A DNA stretch of 63,205 nt, taken from the NCBI GenBank assembly GCA_910577225.1, contig CAJTMV010000003.1:205936-269140 (forward strand), read 5' to 3'. Both the position numbers and the translations under genes were made by a program. The stretch is from an uncultured Eubacterium sp. Lineage in GTDB: Bacteria > Bacillota > Clostridia > Lachnospirales > Lachnospiraceae. The notes beneath the pieces are model-generated. The model was not told the DNA's origin. It worked only from the letters and a program-made list of their open reading frames with translations, and did not search any database. Positions 42,956-51,481 of the stretch are shown piece by piece; positions within the stretch are counted from its first letter, which is position 1; each line of letters starts with the position of its first letter.

Positions 42956-43067
42956 AATTTTCATACAATTCTATTGCCCGCAAAAAAAGAAGCGTTTTTG
43001 TTATACGACTGAATTTTCATACAAGATCTATCGCTTGCAAAAAAGGGGAGGATTTGTTATACTACTG
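42956..43067 (+). repeat. Two tandem 56-bp imperfect copies
   Basis: Copies at 42956-43011 and 43012-43067 both begin AATTTTCATACAA and end TTGTTATAC.ACTG. Each contains a TTGC box and a TTATAC box, in the second copy 16 bp apart (43035-43040, 43057-43062), so the last copy may act as a promoter for the next gene. A related CAAAAAAAGAAG-type piece recurs at 44736-44757. Confidence 0.6.
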
Positions 43068-43130
43068 ATTTATCGAATAGCAGGGCTGAAAGCAGGCTAC
43101 AGGGAGCAGCCAGATACAGAGAGGTAACGT

Positions 43131-43808
43131 ATGGTAAAGAAAATCCGGATGCTTGGGATGGAGATGGATCATTTTACGCTGCGGGAAGAGATTGTGCAGA
43201 GTGAATTATTTTATCATAAACAGGAACTGAATATTATCCGGACAGTGTCGATAGACATGCTTAGTCTGGCGGCAGACAGTCAGATTATCCGGGGAGGGAT
43301 CGCGCAGGCGGATCTGATTGTGGTTGGAGACAGTGAAATACTGACAGAAGCAGGTATTTACTCGGCACAGCGTATCAGGGAAGCCAGTGAGCACGGATTT
43401 ATGAGGGCTTTTTTAAAAGACAGAATCCGTGCGCAAAGCAGCTTTTTTCTCGTGGCGCAGGATGAACAGGATCTGGAGCGTCTGATGGAATTTTTAAAAA
43501 AGAAGTATGAAAATATGATCATTGTGGGAACCTGTTTCTTAGATGCATGCACCCAGAATTATGACAGGATGATTAATGAAATCAATGCCGCCGCGCCGGA
43601 TATTATTTTATCTGTACTTACATCGCCGCAGGAAGATGCGCTGCTGATGCAGGAAAAAGCAAAAATCAGCGCAAGAATATGGTATTCGATGAGCAGGTAT
43701 GATCAGACCAGTACGAAAAAGATGTCTTTTTTATGCTGGTTTCAGCAGCTTATTCACAAAGGTCGTTTTAAAAATGCAGTTCACAGTTATGAGGAAAGAA
43801 ATGAGTAA
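43131..43808 (+). CDS. WecG/TagA/CpsF-like glycosyltransferase (GT26)
   Basis: A 225-residue protein of the GT26 type, which adds N-acetylmannosamine or similar sugars to lipid carriers. Recognisable features are SIDMLSLAADSQIIRGGIAQADLIVVGDSE (here in pieces: SIDMLSLAAD, GIAQADLIVVGD), VGTCFLDACTQNYDRMINEINAAAPDIILSVL (pieces: NYDRMINEINA, PDIILSVL). The usual GT26 signature is degenerate, so the sugar is unknown. It overlaps the next gene by 8 bp. Confidence 0.65.
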   Translation: MVKKIRMLGMEMDHFTLREEIVQSELFYHKQELNIIRTVSIDMLSLAADSQIIRGGIAQADLIVVGDSEILTEAGIYSAQRIREASEHGFMRAFLKDRIRAQSSFFLVAQDEQDLERLMEFLKKKYENMIIVGTCFLDACTQNYDRMINEINAAAPDIILSVLTSPQEDALLMQEKAKISARIWYSMSRYDQTSTKKMSFLCWFQQLIHKGRFKNAVHSYEERNE

Positions 43809-44661
43809 AAATAAAAAACAGATAAGATCCTATCTGCTGATTGCAGTGGGAACAGGAATGATGGCATTTGCCATAAAGAACATATATGATCCGATTGGAC
43901 TGGTTACGGGAGGATTTACCGGTATCGGAATTATGGTGCGCAAACTTACGATGGACCTGGTGAAAGGAGGGATTCCGATCTGGATGACCAACGTGGTTTT
44001 GGAGCTGCCGCTTTTCCTTCTGGCATTCAAATTAAAGGGCGGCCATTTCCTCGGACGGACGCTGGTCGCATCGCTGCTGCTGTCGTTCTGGCTGGGCGTG
44101 ATACCGGATTGTAATCTGGCTGGGGGAGATTTTCTGCTGGCATCCGTATACGGCGGGGTTATGGTTGGCGCCGGCGTTGGTCTGGTACTCAGTGCGCAGG
44201 TGGCGACCGGCGGGACAGACCTGATTGCGACGCTGCTTCATATGAAGTTTCGCGCGTATTCCATTGCGCAGATTTTACAGGTGATCGACGGGCTGATTAT
44301 ACTGGCAGGTATTTATGTATGCGGGATTCAGGCTTCTTTATACGCCGTATTCGCAGTCTTTATTACTTCCAGGGTGTCCGACCTGATTACTGAAGGCGGT
44401 AAGTTTTCCAAAGCGGTCTATATTATATCGGATCGGTACGAACAGATTGCCGATGCGGTGCTTCATCAGATGAACAGAGGCACGACATTGCTGCCGGCAG
44501 TCGGGATGTATCGTGGGGAAGAAAAAAATATGCTTTTTTGTATCGTTTCGAAAAAGGAGGTTGTGATCTTAAAAGAACATATCAGAAATATCGATGTCCA
44601 TGCGTTTGTCATTGTTACAGATGCCCGGGAAGTGCTGGGGGAAGGTTTTTTGGAATATTAG
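43801..44661 (+). CDS. YitT-family membrane protein (DUF161-DUF2179)
   Basis: A 286-residue membrane protein with about five membrane segments, starting IRSYLLIAVGTGMMAFAI, and the family signature GLVTGGFTGIGIM; GGVMVGAGVGLVL and ATGGTDLIA are also typical. The C-terminal 80 residues are the soluble DUF2179 domain (GTTLLPAVGMY, VVILKEHIRNID). Function unknown; possible small-molecule transport. ATG 43801 has GAGGAAAG upstream and overlaps the previous gene. Confidence 0.9.
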   Translation: MSKNKKQIRSYLLIAVGTGMMAFAIKNIYDPIGLVTGGFTGIGIMVRKLTMDLVKGGIPIWMTNVVLELPLFLLAFKLKGGHFLGRTLVASLLLSFWLGVIPDCNLAGGDFLLASVYGGVMVGAGVGLVLSAQVATGGTDLIATLLHMKFRAYSIAQILQVIDGLIILAGIYVCGIQASLYAVFAVFITSRVSDLITEGGKFSKAVYIISDRYEQIADAVLHQMNRGTTLLPAVGMYRGEEKNMLFCIVSKKEVVILKEHIRNIDVHAFVIVTDAREVLGEGFLEY

Positions 44662-44809
44662 CACAAAAAAATGTGACTTTCTACTTTATTTTTTTTACGT
44701 TTTGTATTATGATAGTTAAAACTGATTTTTTATACAAAAAGAAGAACGTTTTTTTGTGAAATTTTATACAAAAAACAGAACCGAACAGTCCGGAGTGAGT
44801 GCAGAGTTC

Positions 44810-44824
44810 GGTGTGAACAGTAAC
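44810..44824. repeat. Dispersed motif GGTGTGAACAGTAAC
   Basis: The reverse complement of the motif at 31590-31604. Around it AGTCCG (44788-44793) and CGGACT (44835-44840) can pair, enclosing the motif in a loop. It lies 60 bp before the CdaR-like gene. Confidence 0.5.
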
Positions 44825-44882
44825 GATAGTACGGACTGCTCCAAAAAACAGCAAAGGTTACTGGAAGAGAAGGAGAAAAAAT

Positions 44883-45971
44883 ATGATATCAAACCAAATA
44901 CTTCAGAATACGATAGATGGGTTAAAGGGGATAACCCGTACTGATTTATGTGTGATTGATACCGAGGGTAAAGTTTTGGCATCGACATTTACAGATAGTG
45001 AAAGATATAAAGATTCTGCTCTGATCTTTGTAGAGTCTCCGGCTGACAGTCAGGTAATGCAGGGATGCCAGTTTTTCAAGGTGTTCGACGAACATCAGCT
45101 GGAGTATGTGCTGCTCGCCTGTGGAGAGAGCGACGATGTTTATATGATTGGCAAGATTGCCAGTTTTCAGATTCAGAATCTGCTGATTGCATACAAGGAA
45201 CGTTTTGATAAAGACAATTTTATCAAAAATCTGCTGCTGGATAATCTGCTGCTGGTAGATATTTATAATCGCGCCAAAAAACTTCATATCGAAGCGGACG
45301 TTCGAAGAGCCGTCTATATTATCGAGACAAACCGTGAGAAAGATGGAAACGAGCTTGAGCGTGTCAGAAGTCTGTTTGGAGGAAAATCCAGGGATTTTGT
45401 CACGGCGGTGGATGAAAAAAACATTATTGTTGTCAAGGAACTGGCAGAAAATGAAGGATACGACGATCTGGCCAAGACAGCGGAAGTAATCTGGAACCTG
45501 TTTTCGCAGGATCCAAACGGGCAGGAGCATATTGCATACGGAACAATTGTAGGCGAGATCAAGGAAGTGTCCAGATCGTATAAAGAAGCGCGCATGGCGC
45601 TGGACGTAGGCAAGATCTTCTTTGAAGATAAAGACATCATCGCCTATTCCCAGCTTGGAATTGGACGACTGATCTATCAGCTTCCGATTCCGCTTTGCAA
45701 GATGTTTATTAAAGAAATTTTTGACGGCAAATCGCCGGATGAATTTGACGAAGAGACATTAATTACCATTAACAAGTTTTTTGAAAACAGCCTGAACGTA
45801 TCTGAGACTTCCAGGCAGCTGTATATTCATCGGAATACGCTTGTATACCGTCTGGATAAGCTGCAGAAAAGTACCGGACTGGATCTTAGGGTGTTTGAGG
45901 ACGCAATTACGTTTAAGATTGCGCTTATGGTTGTAAAATACATGAAGTATATGGAGACATTGGATTATTAG
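44883..45971 (+). CDS. CdaR/PucR-type transcription regulator
   Basis: A 362-residue regulator of the sugar-diacid/purine-catabolism type. The N-terminal region (about 1-130) has a diacid-recognition-like fold, beginning ISNQILQNTIDGLKGITRTD (20 residues). A GGDEF-like middle domain follows. The C-terminal HTH is SLNVSETSRQLYIHRNTLVYRLDK, pieces SLNVSETSRQLYIH and RNTLVYRLDK. It precedes ftsE by 16 bp, which is unusual for this family and may indicate cotranscription. The effector is unknown. Confidence 0.85.
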   Translation: MISNQILQNTIDGLKGITRTDLCVIDTEGKVLASTFTDSERYKDSALIFVESPADSQVMQGCQFFKVFDEHQLEYVLLACGESDDVYMIGKIASFQIQNLLIAYKERFDKDNFIKNLLLDNLLLVDIYNRAKKLHIEADVRRAVYIIETNREKDGNELERVRSLFGGKSRDFVTAVDEKNIIVVKELAENEGYDDLAKTAEVIWNLFSQDPNGQEHIAYGTIVGEIKEVSRSYKEARMALDVGKIFFEDKDIIAYSQLGIGRLIYQLPIPLCKMFIKEIFDGKSPDEFDEETLITINKFFENSLNVSETSRQLYIHRNTLVYRLDKLQKSTGLDLRVFEDAITFKIALMVVKYMKYMETLDY

Positions 45972-45987
45972 GAGGATTATCATACTT

Positions 45988-46746
45988 ATGATTCGGCTGG
46001 AACATGTGAGTAAGTCATACGCAGAAGGGATTCCTGCACTGGACGACGTTTCGATTCAGATACAGGAAGGGGAGTTTGTGTTTATCGTAGGAGACAGCGG
46101 GTCGGGCAAATCGACGCTGATCCGGCTGCTGCTGAAAGAACTGGAGCCGACAAATGGAAAAATTTACATAAATAATCAGGATACCGGCGGTATCAGGCGC
46201 CGTCAGATCCCGGTTTTTCGCCGTCAGATTGGCGTTGTATTCCAGGATTTCCGCCTGCTTAAGGATCGGAATGTATATGACAATGTTAGCTTTGCCATGC
46301 ATGTCGTAGGCAGCTCCGGCAGAACGATACGAAAAAAGGTACCTCAGATGCTGTCTATGGTTGGGCTTGCTGCAAAATACCGTTCCTATCCAAAGCAGCT
46401 GTCCGGCGGCGAACAGCAGAGAGTGGCGATTGCCCGCGCACTGGTCAATCAGCCGAAGATTCTGCTTGCAGACGAGCCGACAGGAAATCTGGACAATAAC
46501 AACGCATGGGAAATTATGAATCTGCTGGAAGAGATCAATGCCCGCGGGACCACTGTAGTAGTAGTTACGCATAACCTTGAGATCGTACGCATTATGAAAA
46601 AGCGCGTCATTGAGATCGATAAGGGAATTGTGGTAAACGATGGCGGAGCAGACAGTACAGAATGGGAAAATGCCATAAACGAAAAGACGAAAGGCACTTA
46701 TCTTACTGGCGATAATGTATCGGGAGGTTTCTTCGATGAGGATTAG
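45988..46746 (+). CDS. ftsE: Cell-division ATP-binding protein FtsE
   Basis: An ABC ATPase that with FtsX activates peptidoglycan hydrolases at the division site or sidewall. Walker A GDSGSGKST, Q-loop, signature LSGGEQQRV and Walker B ILLADEPTGNLD are in the usual places. It has 252 residues, slightly longer than average owing to a C-terminal tail. AGGAGGA precedes the ATG. It overlaps ftsX by 11 bp. Confidence 0.95.
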   Translation: MIRLEHVSKSYAEGIPALDDVSIQIQEGEFVFIVGDSGSGKSTLIRLLLKELEPTNGKIYINNQDTGGIRRRQIPVFRRQIGVVFQDFRLLKDRNVYDNVSFAMHVVGSSGRTIRKKVPQMLSMVGLAAKYRSYPKQLSGGEQQRVAIARALVNQPKILLADEPTGNLDNNNAWEIMNLLEEINARGTTVVVVTHNLEIVRIMKKRVIEIDKGIVVNDGGADSTEWENAINEKTKGTYLTGDNVSGGFFDED

Positions 46747-47644
46747 CAGTATTTTATATTCCGTGAAACAGGGATTGATTAATATATGGAGAAATAAATT
46801 ATTTTCCAGCGCGTCGATCGCAACGATGACAGCATGTATTTTTTTATTCGGGCTGTTTTACTCTATCGTGGCGAATTTTCAGTCGATGGTAAAAAATGTC
46901 GAAGAAGGCGTGGCCATTACCGTATTTTTTGAAGAGGATGTTTCCGAAGAGCAGATACAGGCCATTGGCGCGGCGATCGGTATGGCGCCTGGGGTATTGG
47001 ATCAGGATTATGTTTCTGCAGACGAGGCATGGGAAGAGTTTAAGAAAATTTATTATAAAGATGAAGACGAGGCGGATGAGATATATGGAAAAGACAATCC
47101 GCTCGAAAAGCTGTCCAGTTATGAAGTGTATTTGCGGGACGTATCCAAACAGCAGGAACTGGTCGATTATCTGGAATCGCTTGCCGGAGTACGCGAAGTC
47201 AAACAGTCGGAATCGATTGCCAATATGCTGACCGATTTTAATCGACTGGTCGGCTATGTATCGATGGGGATTATTGCGATATTGTTTGCCGTTGCCATCT
47301 TTTTGATCAGCAATACCGTATCGGTCGGTATAGCGGTGCGCAGAGAGGAAATTGCGATTATGAAACTGATCGGAGCGGCGGACTATTTTGTAAAAGCGCC
47401 GTTTTATGTCGAAGGAATTATGATCGGCTTGCTGGGTTCTGTGCTGCCGATGGCTATTTTATATAGTATTTACGGGAAACTGATCGGGTTTGTATCGGAA
47501 AAGTTTAGTTTTTTGAACAATCTGATGACATTTTTATCCGTGGACGAGGTTTTCCGTACGCTTGCGCCGGTTGCAGTTATACTCGGCATCGGTATTGGGT
47601 TTGCCGGAAGCGGGCTGACCATACGCAAGCATTTAAAAGTATAA
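46736..47644 (+). CDS. ftsX: Cell-division protein FtsX
   Basis: The membrane partner of FtsE. The 302-residue protein has four membrane segments (about 22-45, 170-195, 220-245, 270-295) and an outer domain of about 110 residues between the first two that contacts hydrolases. ATG 46736 is chosen because GGGAGG (46722-46727) precedes it; a start at 46715 lies in ftsE without a site. It is followed 16 bp later by a ctp protease. Confidence 0.93.
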   Translation: MRISSILYSVKQGLINIWRNKLFSSASIATMTACIFLFGLFYSIVANFQSMVKNVEEGVAITVFFEEDVSEEQIQAIGAAIGMAPGVLDQDYVSADEAWEEFKKIYYKDEDEADEIYGKDNPLEKLSSYEVYLRDVSKQQELVDYLESLAGVREVKQSESIANMLTDFNRLVGYVSMGIIAILFAVAIFLISNTVSVGIAVRREEIAIMKLIGAADYFVKAPFYVEGIMIGLLGSVLPMAILYSIYGKLIGFVSEKFSFLNNLMTFLSVDEVFRTLAPVAVILGIGIGFAGSGLTIRKHLKV

Positions 47645-47659
47645 GTAAAGGAATGGGAT

Positions 47660-48955
47660 ATGGAACGAAAACAGGAAGACAGAGAGGACTTTCCGGAGAC
47701 CGAAGTGGTAGTGCTAAAATCGGATCACCAGTTTTCGAAAGGGGTTCTTACAGGCGTCGTATCCACGATCTGTGTGTTTACGCTTTTGGCCGCGGCAGCC
47801 TTATTCTGGCTGCATGGACGGATCAGTCCCGGAGGCGGCAGTTATGAAGGAGTGTCGGCGAATATTGTAGACGGCTCGGTAAAAACAAAGGTAAATGATC
47901 TGGCAGCACTGATCAAAGCCTGTTATTATGAAGATGTAGAAGAAGAGGATCTTACGGAAGGATTGTACAAAGGATTGTTTGCAAGCCTGGGAGATCCTTA
48001 TTCTGCCTATTATACAGAAGAAGAGTATGAAGAGATGATGATCTCGGCGAGCGCGCAGTATAATGGAATCGGCGCTGTGCTGCAGCAGGACCCGAAGACC
48101 ATGCGGGTAAAAATTGTTAAAATATACGATCATACGCCGGCGAAAGAAGCAGGTCTGAAAGCAGGAGATACGATCATTATGGTGGAAGATATCGATGCGC
48201 GGTCCATGGAACTGTCAGAGCTCGTTACGCACATTCGCGGCAGGGAAAACAGCAGCGTGCGTCTGATCGTTTCCAGAGAAGGAGAATTTGAAGAACAGGT
48301 ATTTGACGTAAAACGGGCGCAGGTAGACGTCCCTACGGTAGAAGCGATGATGATGACGGACGATACAGGTCTGATCGTGATCCATGAATTTGGCAAGGCG
48401 ACAGCAAAAGATTTTAAAGCTGCAGTTGAACGTCTGCAGACCGAAGGAATGGAAAAGATGATTGTCGACCTGCGCGATAATCCGGGAGGTATGCTGGACA
48501 GCGTAACCGAAGTGCTGGATTATATTCTTCCGGAAGGACTGATGGTGTATGTCGAAGACAAATATGGCAACCGACAGGAAGAAACGTCTGACGCAAATCA
48601 TCTGGATCTGCCGATGGCAGTGCTTATTAACGGCAACAGCGCCAGCTGCTCGGAAATATTTGCGGGGGCGATTCGCGATTATGAGTACGGCGTGCTGATC
48701 GGGACGACCACGTTTGGCAAAGGAGTCGTGCAGACTGTTCGTCCGCTTGCTGACAACAGTGCGGTGAAGCTGACGACCGCAAAATATTTTACGCCAAAAG
48801 GTGAAAATATCCATGGGACAGGAATCGATCCGGATATAGAGCTAAAATATAAATATACCGGAAAAACAGACGCCGGAGCTTCTTATGATTATACGAAGGA
48901 TAATCAGGTCCGAAGGGCGGTGAAAGAGCTGCAGAACGGTTCGGGTAACCGTTAG
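47660..48955 (+). CDS. C-terminal processing peptidase (S41)
   Basis: A secreted, anchored serine protease of 431 residues. A membrane segment lies at about 32-54. A PDZ domain (MRVKIVKIYDHTPAKEAGLKAGD, in pieces TPAKEAGLKAGD and IIMVEDID) precedes the S41 domain, with NGNSASCSEIFAGAI (nucleophile Ser) and TTTFGKGVVQ (Lys). ftsE-ftsX-ctp is a common Firmicutes arrangement. It probably processes envelope proteins or controls a hydrolase. Confidence 0.92.
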   Translation: MERKQEDREDFPETEVVVLKSDHQFSKGVLTGVVSTICVFTLLAAAALFWLHGRISPGGGSYEGVSANIVDGSVKTKVNDLAALIKACYYEDVEEEDLTEGLYKGLFASLGDPYSAYYTEEEYEEMMISASAQYNGIGAVLQQDPKTMRVKIVKIYDHTPAKEAGLKAGDTIIMVEDIDARSMELSELVTHIRGRENSSVRLIVSREGEFEEQVFDVKRAQVDVPTVEAMMMTDDTGLIVIHEFGKATAKDFKAAVERLQTEGMEKMIVDLRDNPGGMLDSVTEVLDYILPEGLMVYVEDKYGNRQEETSDANHLDLPMAVLINGNSASCSEIFAGAIRDYEYGVLIGTTTFGKGVVQTVRPLADNSAVKLTTAKYFTPKGENIHGTGIDPDIELKYKYTGKTDAGASYDYTKDNQVRRAVKELQNGSGNR

Positions 48956-48990
48956 GAAAGGCAGGCGGAGAATAATTTTCGATAAGCCTC

Positions 48991-49020
48991 TTGACAGATG
49001 TCAGGAATTTCTTTTATGAT
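48991..49020 (+). promoter_or_regulatory. prfB promoter
   Basis: TTGACA (48991-48996) and TATGAT (49015-49020), 18 bp apart. TATGATAGAACTGA is repeated directly after, offering a second -10 box at 49029-49034. Confidence 0.7.
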
Positions 49021-49074
49021 AGAACTGATATGATAGAACTGATTTAAAATCAAAGATAGAAAGATGGTGAAAGA

Positions 49075-50185
49075 ATGGTAGAATTTGATCAGTATCGTTA
49101 TACGCTGAATACGTTTACAAAACCATTGCTGGAATTGAGGGATTCACTTTGACCTCGCTAATAAGAGCAAAAAGGTAGAGGAATTAGAACGGGAAATGGA
49201 AGCGCCGGATTTTTGGAATGATGCGGACGTATCCCAAAAGAAAATGAAAGAATTAAAAAGCCTGAAAGACGATATGCAGACGTACGCAGAGTTAAACAGC
49301 CGGTACGAAGATATCGAGACGCTGCTGGAGATGGGAGAGGAAGAAGGCGATTTGTCTTTAATCCCGGAGCTGGAGGAAGCGGTGCAGGCTTATCAGCAGC
49401 AGTTTGAAGCGATAAGAATCAAAACGCTGCTGTCAGGCGAGTACGATGCAGATAATGCAATCGTTTCTCTGAATGCCGGAGCAGGCGGTACCGAGTCGTG
49501 CGACTGGGCGTCCATGCTGTACCGGATGTATACCAGATGGGCGACAGACAAAGGATATGATCTGGAAGTGCTGGATTATCATGAAGGAGACGAGGCCGGC
49601 ATAAAATCTGTGACGTTTCAGGTGAACGGTACAAATGCGTATGGTTATTTAAAGTCTGAGAAAGGTGTGCACCGTCTCGTAAGAATCTCTCCGTTTAACG
49701 CGGCGGGCAAGCGGCAGACTTCGTTTGTATCCTGTGATGTCATGCCGGATATTGAAGAAGATATAGACATCGAGATTAAGGACGATGATATTCGTATTGA
49801 TACGTATCGCTCAAGCGGAGCAGGCGGCCAGCATATTAATAAGACGTCGTCGGCGATCCGCATCACGCATTTTCCAACAGGCATTGTCGTGACCTGTCAG
49901 AATGAGCGTTCGCAGCATATGAATAAGGATAAGGCGATGCAGATGTTAAAATCCAGACTGTATCTGCTGAAACAGGAAGAGCAGGCGCAAAAAGAAGCTG
50001 GTATCCGTGGCGAAGTGACAGAGATCGGATGGGGAAATCAGATTCGTTCCTATGTGATGCAGCCATATACAATGGTGAAAGACCACCGTACAAATGTGGA
50101 AAGCGGGAATGTGGGAGCTGTGATGGACGGAGATCTGGACCCGTTTATGAACGCTTATCTGAAATGGGTATCTTTGTCAAAATAA
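49075..50185 (+). CDS. prfB: Peptide chain release factor 2 (programmed +1 frameshift)
   Basis: Terminates translation at UGA and UAA. The gene is in two frames: 49075-49149 (MVEFDQYRYTLNTFTKPLLELRDSL, 25 codons) and 49151-50185 after a +1 shift at CTT TGA C, the conserved autoregulatory site that skips the in-frame TGA at 49150-49152. An AGGG stands just ahead of the slip site as in E. coli. The GGQ motif is in SSGAGGQHINKTSSA and the anticodon-like SPF in RISPFNA. When RF2 is scarce, shifting rises and more RF2 is made. Without the shift the ORF from 49196 would lack the N terminus. Confidence 0.95.
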
Positions 50186-50204
50186 ATGAGGGAGTAGAAG
50201 GATC

Positions 50205-51410
50205 ATGATAAAAATTGCAGTAATGGGCTATGGAACGATCGGTTCCGGAGTCGTCCAGGTGATTGAAACCAATCAGGACAGTATCTGTAAAAAAATCGGA
50301 GAAGGCATAGAGGTGCGGTATATTCTGGATCTTAGGGATTTTCAGGGGGATCCGATACAGAGTAAGGTGGTACATGATTATAAGATCATTGCGCAGGATC
50401 CGGAAGTGGACATTGTGGTAGAGAGTATGGGCGGTGTGGAACCGGCTTATACGTTTGTAAAAGCGATGTTGGAAACCGGAAAGAGTGTAACGACTTCTAA
50501 TAAAGCGCTGGTAGCGGCGCATGGAGCAGATCTGATTGCGACAGCAAAGGAAAAAAACGTCAATTTTATGTTTGAGGCAAGCGTGGGCGGCGGAATACCA
50601 ATTATCCGCGCGTTAAATTCCTGCCTGACAGCCGACCGCATCGAGGAGATCTGCGGGATTGTAAATGGCACGACGAATTATATGCTGACAAGAATGGCAG
50701 AAGAAGGCTGTGAATTTGAAGAGGCATTAAAAGAAGCGCAGGAAAAAGGCTACGCAGAAAAAGATCCGACCGCCGATATTGAAGGTCACGACGCAGGACG
50801 TAAGATAGCAATCCTGACGTCGCTGATCGCGGGACAGCAGGCGGATTTTGAAGATGTTCATACCGAAGGTATCAGCAGTATTACGGCAACGGATATTTTA
50901 TATGCAAAAAAAATGGGACGTGTGATCCGGCTGCTGGCGACCAGCAGACAGTCTGAAGATACGTATGCGGTAATGGTAGCTCCGTTTCTGCTTCCGAAGG
51001 AACATCCGTTATATACGGTCAACGGTGTGTTTAACGCGGTATTTGTTCGGGGAAATATGCTTGGCGACGCGATGTTTTACGGCAGCGGGGCAGGCAGTCT
51101 TCCGACAGCCAGCGCGGTAGTTGCGGATGTTGTAGAGCTTGCAAAACATATTGGGAAGCATATCGAACTCGAATGGAGACCGGAAAAACTGACGATTGCA
51201 GACTACAAACAACAATGTATGAGATTTTTTGTACGCACGACAGCAGACCGTACAGAGATTGAAAAAATATTTGATACAGTTGCATACGTCGAAGTACCTG
51301 AAGCTGCAGATGAAATCGGTTTTATTACAAATGAAATGAAAGAAGAAGAATATGAAACGAAAGCGGAACAGCTGGGCAATGTCAGACAGATGATTCGTTT
51401 TCATTCCTGA
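50205..51410 (+). CDS. hom: Homoserine dehydrogenase
   Basis: Reduces aspartate semialdehyde to homoserine, on the way to Thr and Met. The Rossmann motif is GYGTIGSGVVQV, then TSNKALVAAHG and the catalytic EASVGGGIPIIRAL, NGTTNYMLTRM and DPTADIEGHDAGRK. The C-terminal 80 residues are a short ACT-type domain (MRFFVRTTADRTEIEKIFD), so feedback by threonine is likely. AGAAGGA precedes the ATG. No thrC/thrB adjacent. Confidence 0.95.
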   Translation: MIKIAVMGYGTIGSGVVQVIETNQDSICKKIGEGIEVRYILDLRDFQGDPIQSKVVHDYKIIAQDPEVDIVVESMGGVEPAYTFVKAMLETGKSVTTSNKALVAAHGADLIATAKEKNVNFMFEASVGGGIPIIRALNSCLTADRIEEICGIVNGTTNYMLTRMAEEGCEFEEALKEAQEKGYAEKDPTADIEGHDAGRKIAILTSLIAGQQADFEDVHTEGISSITATDILYAKKMGRVIRLLATSRQSEDTYAVMVAPFLLPKEHPLYTVNGVFNAVFVRGNMLGDAMFYGSGAGSLPTASAVVADVVELAKHIGKHIELEWRPEKLTIADYKQQCMRFFVRTTADRTEIEKIFDTVAYVEVPEAADEIGFITNEMKEEEYETKAEQLGNVRQMIRFHS

Positions 51411-51420
51411 TACACCTTTT

Positions 51421-51460
51421 AAGGCCTGCCGGTCAGTCACAAAGCTGACCGGCAGGCCTT
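51421..51460. terminator. Hairpin between hom and tex
   Basis: AAGGCCTGCCGGTCAG and CTGACCGGCAGGCCTT form a perfect 16-bp stem with a TCACAAAG loop between convergent genes. T residues inside the stem end (CCTTTT before, CCTT after) take the place of a long T run. Confidence 0.8.
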
Positions 51461-51481
51461 ACTGCATGTCTGATCTATCGT

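Noticed and set aside
44756..44944. 62-codon ORF ahead of the CdaR-like gene
   Set aside because: It overlaps the start of that gene in another frame and has no ribosome binding site.
49196..50185. prfB read as a truncated gene starting at ATG 49196
   Set aside because: The upstream 25 codons and CTT TGA C shift site give the full RF2 N terminus.
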